From: Bos javanicus
Taxonomy: Eukaryota > Chordata > Mammalia > Artiodactyla > Bovidae
Length of the DNA: 64,000 nt
Reading direction: 5' to 3'
Assembly: GCF_032452875.1 (NCBI RefSeq)
Contig: NC_083890.1
Span: 45,134,483-45,198,482 of the forward strand
The notes under the pieces were generated by a model. It made no database searches. It worked only from the letters and a program-made list of their open reading frames with translations, and had not been told where the DNA came from. The position numbers and the translations under genes are program-made. The stretch's first letter is position 1. The number at the start of each line of letters is the position of its first letter. Below are positions 45,765-55,845 of this stretch, piece by piece.

Positions 45765-48700
45765 GGGGAGGAGCCAAGATGGCGGAGGAGTAGGACGGGG
45801 AGAACACTTTCTCCCCCACAAATTCATCAAAAAAGCATTTAAACGTCGAGTAAATTCCACAAAACAACTTCTGAATGCCGGCAGAGGACATCAGGCACCC
45901 AGAAAAGCAACCCAACTCTTCGAAAGGAGGTAGGAAAAAATATTAAAAACAAAAAAAAAAAGAGACAAAAGAGGGAGGGACGGAGTTCCGTCCCGGGAAG
46001 GGAATCTTAAAAAGAGAGAAGTTTCCAAACATCAGGAAACCTTCTCACTGCCGAATCTGCGCCGAGCTTTGGAAGCACAGAGGGCAATATAACAGGGAGA
46101 AAAAATAAATAAACAATTTAAAACTCGCAGATTGCGAGCCCTACGGTAACTCCCCCAGCGGAGAAGCAGCGCAGACGCCTGCATCCGCCATTAGCAAACC
46201 GGGGCTGGGCAGGGAGGCGCGGCGTGGGCTGCATCGCTGAGAGTAAGAATCTGGCCTGAATACCCTGAGCGCTATCTGAGCGAAATAATTTGGGCTAGCA
46301 AACCAGACTGTGGGATACCTACCACGCGAAAAGCCAGCCCTAACCTAAGACCGCCAGGCCCGTGCATGGAACAAAGGACTGAACAGAGATAGCCGGCTGC
46401 AGACCTTCCCCCTCCGGTGACAGGCAGCCAGAGCCGGAAGGGGGCAATCGCAGCCCCAGAGAGACATTATCTATAAAATTGTAAGCAGGCTTCTTTGCTA
46501 ACTAAAACTTCTTGGGGGTCTGGACGGTCAACATCTGCCTGAGAAGGTGCGCCGGTTTTACATCCAGATAACCGAGTGGCGGGGAGGCGATAAGTCGCAG
46601 CATTGGCGCTCGCCTGGGAAGAGCAAATTGGCGCTCGGACCTGGGAAGAGCACAAAACGCAGGCCCAACTGAGTCTGCGCCTCTGAGGACTACCCGAGTG
46701 CCTGAACCTGAGCGGCTTGGACCTGGGAGGTGCATGCAGCCCAGGGCCAGCCTCGGATTGTTCCCGGCGGAACAACCTAGAGTCCGAGCAGTGTGGACAG
46801 GGAGGCTACACGCGCCGTGAGCGGGGGCAGACCCAGGGTGGCTGAGGCACTGCGAGCCCACGCCAGTGTTATTTGTTTGCAGCATCCCTCCCTCCCTCCC
46901 CACAGCGCGACTGAACAAGTAAGCCTAAAAAAAAAAAAAAAAAGTGTCCTCCACCGTGCCCTTTGAGTCAGGGCGGAAACCAGATACTGAAGAGACTAGC
47001 AAACAGAAGAAGATATAACAGAGGGAAACGCCTTGGAAGGTACAGGCAATAGATCAAAACCCTGTGGTTACTACGGACTACATAGGAAGGGGCCTATAGA
47101 TCTTGAGAAATATAAATCTGACCAAGGAACTAGCCAAAAATGAACTGAACCCACAACACCCACAAAAAAAAACCCAAAAAAGCCCTAGATATATTTTTAT
47201 TATTTTTACGATCATTCTTTCTTTTTTTTTTTTAATTAAAAAAAAAAATTTTAACTCCTCTATTGTTCCTTTATTTTTCACTTTTATAACCTATTACTTT
47301 GCAAAAAAAAAAAAAAAAAAGACCCTATTTTTTTCTTCTTCAGCAAACTTCATATATATATATTTTATAATTTTTTAACCTTGTTTTTTTTTGTTTGTTT
47401 GTTTTGTTTTTGTTTTTTTCTTCTTTTCTTTAACATTGTATTTTTGAAATTCCAAACTCTACTCTAGATTTTTAATTTTCGCTTTTGGTATATGTTATCA
47501 ATTTTGTACCTATAGTTTTTTTTTTATATAATTTCTGTGACTTTTTTTTTTCTTCTTCTTCTCTGTTTCTTTCTCTTCTTCTTTTATATAACATTGTATA
47601 TCTGAAATTCCAAACTTTACTCTAGATTTTTAATTTATGCTTTTTGGTATTTGATATCAATTTTGTACCTGTATTTTCTTTATAATTTTTGTGACATTGT
47701 TCGTATTTGTTTGTTTGTTTTCTCTCTTTATTTTTCTTCTTCTTCTTTTTTTTTTTTTTAACATTGTATTTTTGAAATTCCAAACTCTACTCTAGATTTT
47801 TAATTTTTGCTTTCTGGTATTAGTTATCAATTTTGTACCTGTACTTTCTTTATAATTTTCGCGACCTTGTTTGTTTTTGTTTGTTCGTTTTTTCTCTCTT
47901 TCTTTTCCTTCTTCTTTTCTTTAACATCGTATTTTTGAAATTCCAAACTCTACTCTAGATTTTTAATTTTCGCTTTCTGGTATTAGTTATCAATTTTGTA
48001 CCTGTCCTTTCTTTATAATTTTCGCGACCTTGTTTGTTTTTGTTTGTTCGTTCTTTCTCTCTTTCTTTTCCTTCTTCTTTTCTTTAACATCGTATTTTTG
48101 AAATTCCAAACTCTACTCTAGATTTTTAATTTTTGCTTTTATGTATTTGTTACCAATTTTGTACCTTTAAGGACCCAATCTTCAGGACCCATTTTTCACT
48201 AGGGAGTGAGATTACTGGCTTGACTGCTCTCTCTCCCTTTGGACCCTCCTTTTTCTCCACCAGGTCGCCTGTGTCTCCTCCCTAACCCCTCTCTACTCTA
48301 CCCAACTCTGTGAATTTCTGTGTGTTCCAGACGGTGGAGAACACTTAGGGAACTGATTACTGGCTGTATCTGTCTCCCTCCTTTTCATTCCCCCTTTTAT
48401 CCTTCTGGCCACCTCTGTTACCTTCCTCCTTCTTCTCTTCTCTGTATAACCCCGTGAACATCTCTGAGTGGTCCAGTTGTGGAGGGCACATAAGGAAGTG
48501 ACTACTGGCTAGCCCACTCTCTCCACTATTGATTCACCTCATCTCATTTGGGTCACCTCTAACTCCCTCCTCCCTCTTCTCTTCTCCATGTAACCCTGTG
48601 AACCTCTCTGAGTGACCCTCACTGTAGAGAAACTTATCATCTTTAATGTAGATGTTTTATCAATGGTGCTGTATAGAAGGAGAAGTTTTGAAACTACTGT

Positions 48701-49162
48701 AAAAATAAGACCGATAATCGGAAGCAGGAGACTTAAGTCCAAACCCTGACTCCAGGAAACTCCTGACTCCAAGGAACATTCATTGACAGGAGCTCATCAA
48801 ATGCCTCCATACCGACACTGAAACCAAGCACCACACAAGGGCCAATAAGTTCCAGGGCAAGACATACCAAGCAAATTCTCCAGCAACAAAGGAACACAGC
48901 CCTGAGCTTCAAGATACAGGCTGCCTAAAGTCACCCCAAAACTATAGACATCTCATAACTCATTACTGGACATTTCATTGCACTCCAGAGAGAAGAAATA
49001 CAGCTCCACCCACCAGAACACCGACACAAGCTTCCCTAACCAGGAAACCTTGACAAGCCACCTGTACAAACCCACACACAGTGAGGAAACGCCATAATAA
49101 AGAGAACTCCACAAACTGCCAGAATACAGAAAGGACACCCCAAACTCAGCAATTTAAACAAG
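45765..49162 (+). promoter_or_regulatory. L1 5' UTR and internal promoter
   Basis: Unusually long 5' UTR (about 3.4 kb; the human L1 5' UTR is about 0.9 kb). The first 1.1 kb is GC-rich with many CpGs, as expected of an internal RNA polymerase II promoter. A YY1-type site, AAGATGGCGG, lies at 45776-45785, 12 bp into the element; human L1 has a YY1 site at the equivalent place that sets the transcription start. An A-run region (46927-46943), then pyrimidine-rich tandem repeats (47431-48172) and about 1 kb of plain sequence lead to ORF1. Promoter activity is inferred by analogy. Confidence 0.8.
47431..48172 (+). repeat. Tandem repeat block in the L1 5' UTR
   Basis: About 4.5 units of 158-170 bp. 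Unit starts ('taaca(t/c)tgta' or 'taacatcgta') fall at 47431, 47589, 47759, 47922 and 48085. Each unit has 'gaaattccaaactctactct', then 'agatttttaatttt', then 'tatcaattttgtacct' and a T/C-rich spacer. The last two full units are the most alike. Confidence 0.92.
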
Positions 49163-50089
49163 ATGAAGAGACAGAGGAATACTCAGCAGATAAAGGAACA
49201 GGATAAATGCCCACCAAACAAAACAAAAGAGGAAGAGATAGGGAATCTACCTGATAAAGAATTCCGAATAATGATAGTGAAATTGATCCAAAATCTTGAA
49301 ACTAAAATGAAATCACAGATAAATAGCCTGGAGACAAGGATTGAGAAGATGCAAGAAAGGTTTAACAAGGACCTAGAAGAAATAAAAAAGAGTCAATATA
49401 TAATGAATAATGCAATAAGTGAAATTAAAAACACTCTGGAGGCAACAAATAGTAGAATAACAGAGGCAGAAGACAGGATTAGTGAATTAGAAGATAGAAT
49501 GGTAGAAATAAATGAATCAGAGAGGATAAAAGAAAAACGAATTAAAAGAAATGAGGACAATCTCAGAGACCTCCAGGACAATATTAAACGCTACAACATT
49601 CGAATCATAGGGGTTCCAGAAGAAGAAGACAAAAAGAAAGACCGTGAGAAAATACTTGAGGAGATAATAGTGGAAAACTTCCCTAAAATGGGGAAGGAAA
49701 TAATCACCCAAGTCCAAGAAACCCAGAGAGTACCAAACAGGATAAACCCAAGGAGAAACACCCCAAGACACATATTAATCAAATTAACAAAGATCAAACA
49801 CAAAGAACAAATATTAAAAGCAGCAAGGGAAAAACAACAAATAACACACAAGGGAATTCCCATAAGGATAACAGCTGATCTTTCAATAGAAACTCTTCAA
49901 GCCAGGAGGGAATGGCAAGACATACTTAAAATGATGAAAGAAAATAACCTACAGCCCAGATTATTGTACCCAGCAAGGATCTCATTCAAGTATGAAGGAG
50001 AAATCAAAAGCTTTTCAGACAAGCAAAAGCTGAGAGAATTCTGCACCACCAAACCAGCTCTCCAACAAATACTAAAGGATATTCTCTAG
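49163..50089 (+). CDS. L1 ORF1 protein (RNA-binding chaperone)
   Basis: ORF1p of 308 residues, which coats L1 RNA as a trimer, acts as a nucleic-acid chaperone and is needed for retrotransposition. Seen in order: a short basic N-terminus ('MKRQRNTQQIK'), a heptad-rich coiled coil from about residue 40 to 140 ('RITEAEDRISELEDRMVEIN' is typical), an RRM starting near 'YNIRIIGVPEEE' (about residues 143-225), and the C-terminal domain with 'YPARISFKYEGEIKSF'. It is somewhat shorter than the 338-residue human protein. The start is the first ATG after an in-frame stop and directly precedes the basic tail. No stop or frameshift. ORF2 follows after 51 bp. Confidence 0.95.
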   Translation: MKRQRNTQQIKEQDKCPPNKTKEEEIGNLPDKEFRIMIVKLIQNLETKMKSQINSLETRIEKMQERFNKDLEEIKKSQYIMNNAISEIKNTLEATNSRITEAEDRISELEDRMVEINESERIKEKRIKRNEDNLRDLQDNIKRYNIRIIGVPEEEDKKKDREKILEEIIVENFPKMGKEIITQVQETQRVPNRINPRRNTPRHILIKLTKIKHKEQILKAAREKQQITHKGIPIRITADLSIETLQARREWQDILKMMKENNLQPRLLYPARISFKYEGEIKSFSDKQKLREFCTTKPALQQILKDIL

Positions 50090-50140
50090 ACAGGAAACAC
50101 AAAAACGGTGTATAAACTCGAACCCAAAACAATAAAGTAA

Positions 50141-53100
50141 ATGGCAACGGGAACATACTTATCAGTAATTACCTTAAATGTAAATGGGTTGAATGCCCCA
50201 ACCAAAAGACAAAGACTGGCTGAATGGATACAAAAACAAGACCCCTACATATGTTGTCTACAAGAGACCCACCTCAAAACAGGGGACACATACAGACTGA
50301 AAGTGAAGAGCTGGAAAAAGATTTTCCATGCAAATAGGGACCAAAAGAAAGCAGGAGTAGCAATACTCATATCAGATAAAATAGACTTTAAAACAAAGGC
50401 TGTGAAAAGAGACAAAGATGGTCACTACATAATGATCAAAGGATCAATCCAAGAAGAAGATATAACAATTATAAATATATATGCACCCAACACAGGAGCA
50501 CCACAGTACGTAAGACAAATGCTAACAAGTATGAAAGGAGAAATTAACAATAACACAATAATAGTGGGAGACTTTAATACCCCACTTACACCTATGGATA
50601 GATCAACTAAACAGAAAATTAACAAGGAAACACAAACTTTAAACGATACAATAGACCAGTTAGACCTAATTGATATCTATAGGTCATTTCATCCCAAAAC
50701 AATGAATTTCACCTTTTTCTCAAGCGCACATGGAACCTTCTCCAGGATAGATCACATCCTGGGCCATAAAGCTAGCCTTGGTAAATTCAAAAAAATAGAA
50801 ATCATTCCAAGCATTTTTTCTGACCACAATGCAGTAAGATTAGATCTCAATTACAGGAGAAAAACTATTAAAAATTCCAACATATGGAGGCTGAACAACA
50901 CGCTGCTGAATAACCAACAAATCACAGAAGAAATCAAAAAAGAAATCAAAATTTGCATAGAAACGAATGAAAATGAAAACACAACAACCCAAAACCTGTG
51001 GGACACGGTAAAAGCAGTCCTAAGGGGAAAGTTCATAGCAATACAGGCACACCTCAAGAAACAAGAAAAAAGTCAAATAAATAACCTAACTCTACACCTA
51101 AAGCAACTAGAAAAGGAAGAAATGAAGAACCCCAGGGTTAGTAGAAGGAAAGAAATCTTAAAAATTAGAGCAGAAATAAATGCAAAAGAAACAAAAGAGA
51201 CCATAGCAAAAATCAACAAAACCAAAAGCTGGTTCTTTGAAAGGATAAATAAAATTGATAAACCATTAGCCAGACTCATCAAGAAACAAAGGGAGAAAAA
51301 TCAAATCAACAAAATTAGAAACGAAAATGGAGAGATCACAACAGACAACACAGAAATACAAAGGATCATAAGAGACTACTATCAACAATTATATGCCAAT
51401 AAAATGGACAACGTGGAAGAAATGGACAAATTCTTAGAAAAGTACAACTTTCCAAAACTGGACCAGGAAGAAATAGAAAATCTTAACAGACCCATCACAA
51501 GCATGGAAATTGAAACTGTAATCAAAAATCTTCCAGCAAACAAAAGCCCCGGTCCAGACGGCTTCACAGCTGAATTCTACCAAAAATTTAGAGAAGAGCT
51601 AACACCTATCCTGCTCAAACTCTTCCAGAAAATTGCAGAGGAAGGTAAACTTCCAAACTCATTCTATGAGGCCACCATCACCCTAATACCAAAACCTGAC
51701 AAAGATCCCACAAAAAAAGAAAACTACAGGCCAATATCACTGATGAACATAGATGCAAAAATCCTTAACAAAATTCTAGCAATCAGAATCCAACAACACA
51801 TTAAAAAGATCATACACCATGATCAAGTGGGCTTTATCCCAGGGATGCAAGGATTCTTCAATATCCGCAAATCAATCAATGTAATACACCACATTAACAA
51901 ATTGAAAAATAAAAACCATATGATTATCTCAATAGATGCAGAGAAAGCCTTTGACAAAATTCAACATCCATTTATGATAAAAACTCTCCAGAAAGCAGGA
52001 ATAGAAGGAACATACCTCAACATAATAAAAGCTATATATGACAAACCCACTGCAAACATTATCCTCAATGGTGAAAAATTGAAAGCATTTCCTCTAAAGT
52101 CAGGAACAAGACAAGGGTGCCCACTTTCACCATTACTATTCAACATAGTTTTGGAAGTTTTGGCCACAGCAATCAGAGCAGAAAAAGAAATAAAAGGAAT
52201 CCAAATTGGAAAAGAAGAAGTAAAACTCTCACTATTTGCAGATGACATGATCCTCTACATACAAAACCCTAAAGAGTCCACCAGAAAATTACTAGAAATA
52301 ATCAATGACTACAGTAAAGTTGCAGGATATAAAATCAACACACAGAAATCCCTTGCATTCCTATACACTAATAATGAGAAAACAGAAAGAGAAATTAAGG
52401 AAACAATTCCATTCACCATTGCAACGGAAAGAATAAAATACTTAGGAATATATCTACCTAAAGAAACTAAAGACCTATATATAGAAAACTATAAAACACT
52501 GGTGAAAGAAATCAAAGAGGACACTAATAGATGGAGAAATATACCATGTTCATGGATTGGAAGAATCAATATAGTGAAAATGAGTATACTACCCAAAGCA
52601 ATTTATAGGTTCAACGCAATCCCTATCAAGCTACCAACAGTATTCTTCACAGAGCTAGAACAAATAATTTCACAATTTGTATGGAAATACAAAAAACCTC
52701 GAATAGCCAAAGAGATCTTGAGAAAGAAGAATGGAACTGGAGGAATCAACCTACCTGACTTCAGGCTCTACTACAAAGCCACAGTTATCAAGACAGTATG
52801 GTACTGGCACAAAGACAGAAATATTGATCAATGGAATAAAATAGAAAGCCCAGAGATAAATCCACGCACATATGGACACCTTATCTTCGACAAAGGAGGC
52901 AAGAATATACAATGGATTAAAGACAATCTCTTTAACAAGTGGTGCTGGGAAATCTGGTCAACCACTTGTAAAAGAATGAAACTGGACCACTTTCTAACAC
53001 CATACACAAAAATAAATTCAAAATGGATTAAAGATCTAAACGTAAGACCAGAAACTATAAAACTCCTAGAGGAGAACATAGGCAAAACACTCTCCGACAT

Positions 53101-53959
53101 ACATCACAGCAGGATCCTCTATGACCCACCTCCCAGAATATTGGAAATAAAAGCAAAAATAAACAAATGGGACCTAATTAACCTTAAAAGCTTCTGCACA
53201 TCAAAGGAAACTATTAGCAAGGTGAAAAGACAGCCTTCAGAATGGGAGAAAATAATAGCAAATGAAGCAACCAACAAACAACTAATCTCAAAAATATACA
53301 AGCAACTCCTACAGCTCAACTCCAGAAAAATAAACGACCCAATCAAAAAATGGGCCAAAGAACTAAATAGACATTTCTCCAAAAAAGACATACAGATGGC
53401 TAACAAACACATGAAAAGATGCTCAACATCACTCATTATCAGAGAAATGCAAATCAAAACCACTATGAGGTACCATTTCACACCAGTCATAATGGCTGCG
53501 ATCCAAAAGTCTACAAATAATAAATGCTGGAGAGGGTGTGGAGAAAAGGGAACCCTCTTACACTGTTGGTGGGAATGCAAACTAGTACAGCCACTATGGA
53601 GAACAGTGTGGAGATTCCTTAAAAAACTGGAAATAGAACTGCCTTATGATCCAGCAACCCCACTGCTGGGCATACACACTGAGGAAACCAGAAGGGAAAG
53701 AGACACGTGTACCCCAATGTTCATCGCAGCACTGTTTATAATAGCCAGGACATGGAAGCAACCTAGATGTCCATCAGCAGATGAATGGATAAGAAAGCTG
53801 TGGTACATATACACAATGGAGTATTACTCAGCCATTAAAAAGAATACATTTGAATCAGTTCTAATGAGGTGGATGAAACTGGAGCCTATTATACAGAGTG
53901 AAGTAAGCCAGAAGGAAAAACACCAATACAGTATACTAACGCATATATATGGAATTTAG
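50141..53959 (+). CDS. L1 ORF2 protein (endonuclease and reverse transcriptase)
   Basis: ORF2p of 1,272 residues (human: 1,275). It nicks genomic DNA and copies L1 RNA at the nick. Seen: an N-terminal AP-type endonuclease with N13, E42 (QETHL), D144 and N146 (GDFN), D204 (RIDHIL) and H229 (SDHN), each one position before its human equivalent. The reverse transcriptase has motif A D599 ('SIDAEKAFDKIQ') and the catalytic FADD at 699-702. The C-terminal cysteine motif has C1129, C1133, H1141 and C1146. All are intact. Compared with the truncated copy at 61166-62040, five of the last 170 residues differ, including I1117 where the other copy has R. Whether such changes reduce activity is unknown. 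Confidence 0.97.
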   Translation: MATGTYLSVITLNVNGLNAPTKRQRLAEWIQKQDPYICCLQETHLKTGDTYRLKVKSWKKIFHANRDQKKAGVAILISDKIDFKTKAVKRDKDGHYIMIKGSIQEEDITIINIYAPNTGAPQYVRQMLTSMKGEINNNTIIVGDFNTPLTPMDRSTKQKINKETQTLNDTIDQLDLIDIYRSFHPKTMNFTFFSSAHGTFSRIDHILGHKASLGKFKKIEIIPSIFSDHNAVRLDLNYRRKTIKNSNIWRLNNTLLNNQQITEEIKKEIKICIETNENENTTTQNLWDTVKAVLRGKFIAIQAHLKKQEKSQINNLTLHLKQLEKEEMKNPRVSRRKEILKIRAEINAKETKETIAKINKTKSWFFERINKIDKPLARLIKKQREKNQINKIRNENGEITTDNTEIQRIIRDYYQQLYANKMDNVEEMDKFLEKYNFPKLDQEEIENLNRPITSMEIETVIKNLPANKSPGPDGFTAEFYQKFREELTPILLKLFQKIAEEGKLPNSFYEATITLIPKPDKDPTKKENYRPISLMNIDAKILNKILAIRIQQHIKKIIHHDQVGFIPGMQGFFNIRKSINVIHHINKLKNKNHMIISIDAEKAFDKIQHPFMIKTLQKAGIEGTYLNIIKAIYDKPTANIILNGEKLKAFPLKSGTRQGCPLSPLLFNIVLEVLATAIRAEKEIKGIQIGKEEVKLSLFADDMILYIQNPKESTRKLLEIINDYSKVAGYKINTQKSLAFLYTNNEKTEREIKETIPFTIATERIKYLGIYLPKETKDLYIENYKTLVKEIKEDTNRWRNIPCSWIGRINIVKMSILPKAIYRFNAIPIKLPTVFFTELEQIISQFVWKYKKPRIAKEILRKKNGTGGINLPDFRLYYKATVIKTVWYWHKDRNIDQWNKIESPEINPRTYGHLIFDKGGKNIQWIKDNLFNKWCWEIWSTTCKRMKLDHFLTPYTKINSKWIKDLNVRPETIKLLEENIGKTLSDIHHSRILYDPPPRILEIKAKINKWDLINLKSFCTSKETISKVKRQPSEWEKIIANEATNKQLISKIYKQLLQLNSRKINDPIKKWAKELNRHFSKKDIQMANKHMKRCSTSLIIREMQIKTTMRYHFTPVIMAAIQKSTNNKCWRGCGEKGTLLHCWWECKLVQPLWRTVWRFLKKLEIELPYDPATPLLGIHTEETRRERDTCTPMFIAALFIIARTWKQPRCPSADEWIRKLWYIYTMEYYSAIKKNTFESVLMRWMKLEPIIQSEVSQKEKHQYSILTHIYGI

Positions 53960-54285
53960 AAAGATGGTAACAATAACCCTGTGTACAAGACAGCAAAAGA
54001 GACACTGATGTATAGAACAGTCTTATGGACTCTGTGGGAGAGGGAGAGGGTGGGAAGATTTGGGAGAATGGCAATGAAACATGTAAAATATCAGGTAGGA
54101 AACGAGTTGCCAGTCCAGGTTCGATGCATGATGCTGGATGCTTGGGGCTGGTGCACTGGGACGGCCCAGAGGGATGGTATGGGGAGGGAGGAGGGAGGAG
54201 GGTTCGGGATGGAGAACACATGTATACCTGTGGCGGATTCATTTTGATATTTGGCAAAACTAATACAATTATGTAAAGTTTAAAA

Positions 54286-54323
54286 ATAAAATAAAATTGG
54301 AAGAATAAAAAAAAAAAAAGAAA
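54286..54323 (+). terminator. L1 3' end with poly(A) signals and tail
   Basis: Overlapping AATAAA motifs ('aaaataaaataaaattgg', then 'gaataaaa') lead into an A-run of about 13 interrupted by one G, then the right target duplication at 54324. Confidence 0.85.
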
Positions 54324-54337
54324 GAAAGTAATACATA
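54324..54337 (+). repeat. L1 target-site duplication, right copy
   Basis: Perfect copy of 45751-45764, marking the 3' boundary of the insertion. Confidence 0.95.
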
Positions 54338-54739
54338 CACCCATCATTAGAGATAAACAGAAGTAGAATAATGTTCTCTTTAAACTTTATGTATACCAAT
54401 AAACACACGTGTAATACACACACTATTTTCAGCTTCTGAACAAGCTGTTCCTTCGTCCTTCCGCCTCTGCTCACGGTTCCACAGTTACAGCAGTGGCCAC
54501 ATCAAAAACATGAGCTGTCCCTTTCCAGGCCTCTTTGTACGTCTCCACAGTGAGCAACGACTAATCTGAACTCTCTGCTTTGTCACAGTCCTTATAGCAA
54601 CTCTTCCATCTCACTGCCACAGCCTACTTCAGATCCAGCCTCAAATTCAGACCAAAAGTTAAAGCCTCGGCTCTTTTTCTCCCTCTCCGCCCGCCCCCTC
54701 TTCCCTCCTCCACTTTCTTCTTCCTGTCCTCTGTGCCTC

Positions 54740-55115
54740 CTCCCTCACTATGTCCATCTATCCAACTAGTATTTCCTGAGTATCTGTTACATTCCGGGTG
54801 CTGTTTTATTGCTGGAGATTCAGCAGTGATGAAGACAGGCAAGGCCCCTGCTCTCTCAGAGTTTCCTTTTGGTTCTTCCTTCACATATATTTATTCTACA
54901 TTCAGCCACAAAACAAATTTCCTAGTGAACTGCTCTGCCCCTTTCCAATTCCTTTCTAAAATATCTACTTGCTTTCCATGGCCTGCAGAATAAAGTCCAA
55001 ATTCTGGCTGACCTTCCAGGATCTTTGAGGATCTGGCTTGTCCCAGCTGAATTTCCCATTACTCCACTCTGTACACTTGGTGCTTCAGCTAAACCTGATT
55101 ACTTGTTTTAAACCC
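54740..55115 (+). mobile_element. Old LINE (L2-like) remnant
   Basis: 'agtatttcctgagtatctgt', 'gctggagattcagcagtgat', and then 'ggatctggcttgtcccagct' resemble ancient L2-type 3' ends. Strongly diverged, so the family call is tentative. Confidence 0.45.
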
Positions 55116-55845
55116 TATGGCAAAGGGAATGAAGTAGTATATGAGAAAGTTACAGGTGAATACAGCAACAACAACAACAAAAAAACCTAACACAAGATGA
55201 TACATAAGAATAGTAAATGAAGAAAGGAAGAGAAAATAGACTGCTCACAGCTTACCACAGCTGTGCCCAGGGCAGACCCAGAGCCCCGGGGACAGGGCTA
55301 TGTTCTCAGGCAAGGCACGCTGATCACTCCGGGGAAACGTGACTGTGCCACAAGAGGAGGGAGGCCATAGAGCTATGGTAGGAACAGATTTCCTCTCATC
55401 TCTGAGCTAAGGAGGGTCTTGCACACATCCAGTGGTGGCAGGCAGCTGCCCTGGCCTCACGGAAGCAGGCCAGGTGACCAGCAACAGAAGTGCTACTGTT
55501 TGCAGGCGGTGATGAGACCACGGCAGCAGACAGCAGCACCAGTGTTGAGCAGAACCACTCGAAGGAAGCAGCTGAGGCCCTCCAGGCTCAACAGGACACA
55601 TCAAAGTCCCGGTTTAACTAGCACAGCAGAACCTAAGGCTGGAGCTGGGGCCTCAATGCTGTGGTAAGAGGTGAAGGTCAGAGGGCATGAACCTAGGGCC
55701 TGCAGGACACACACATGAGGCAGGGAAGTAGAAAACCTCCAGACAACTGGAGGACAGTGTAAAGTGGCTAATAGTTTCTAGTAGGCCAGGGGAGATTTAT
55801 GTCGTAACAACTTGTGTTTAAGAAGGAAGTGCATGATTATAGTCA

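Larger units (their letters stand above)
45765..54323 (+). mobile_element. Full-length L1 retrotransposon with intact ORFs
   Basis: Complete autonomous non-LTR retrotransposon of 8,559 bp. It begins 'ggggaggagccaagatggcg', the usual mammalian L1 5' end, and finishes with an A-rich tail (54286-54323, with overlapping AATAAA signals). Perfect 14-bp target-site duplications prove insertion by target-primed reverse transcription and show little decay since. Order: 3.4-kb 5' UTR, ORF1 (308 codons), 51-bp spacer, ORF2 (1,272 codons), 364-bp 3' UTR and tail. It is antisense to TMEM170B within intron 2. Both ORFs are uninterrupted, so it may be mobile or was until recently. Subfamily is probably ruminant L1 (L1-BT), judged from the companion repeats and general likeness. 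Confidence 0.97.

Noticed and set aside
47431..48172. CRISPR-like regularly spaced repeats
   Set aside because: The units are tandem and about 163 bp long with low-complexity spacers, within the L1 5' UTR of a mammalian genome.
55260..55700. GC-richer segment with open frames on both strands in intron 2
   Set aside because: No domain, no splice sites that would join it to TMEM170B in frame, and mutually overlapping frames.
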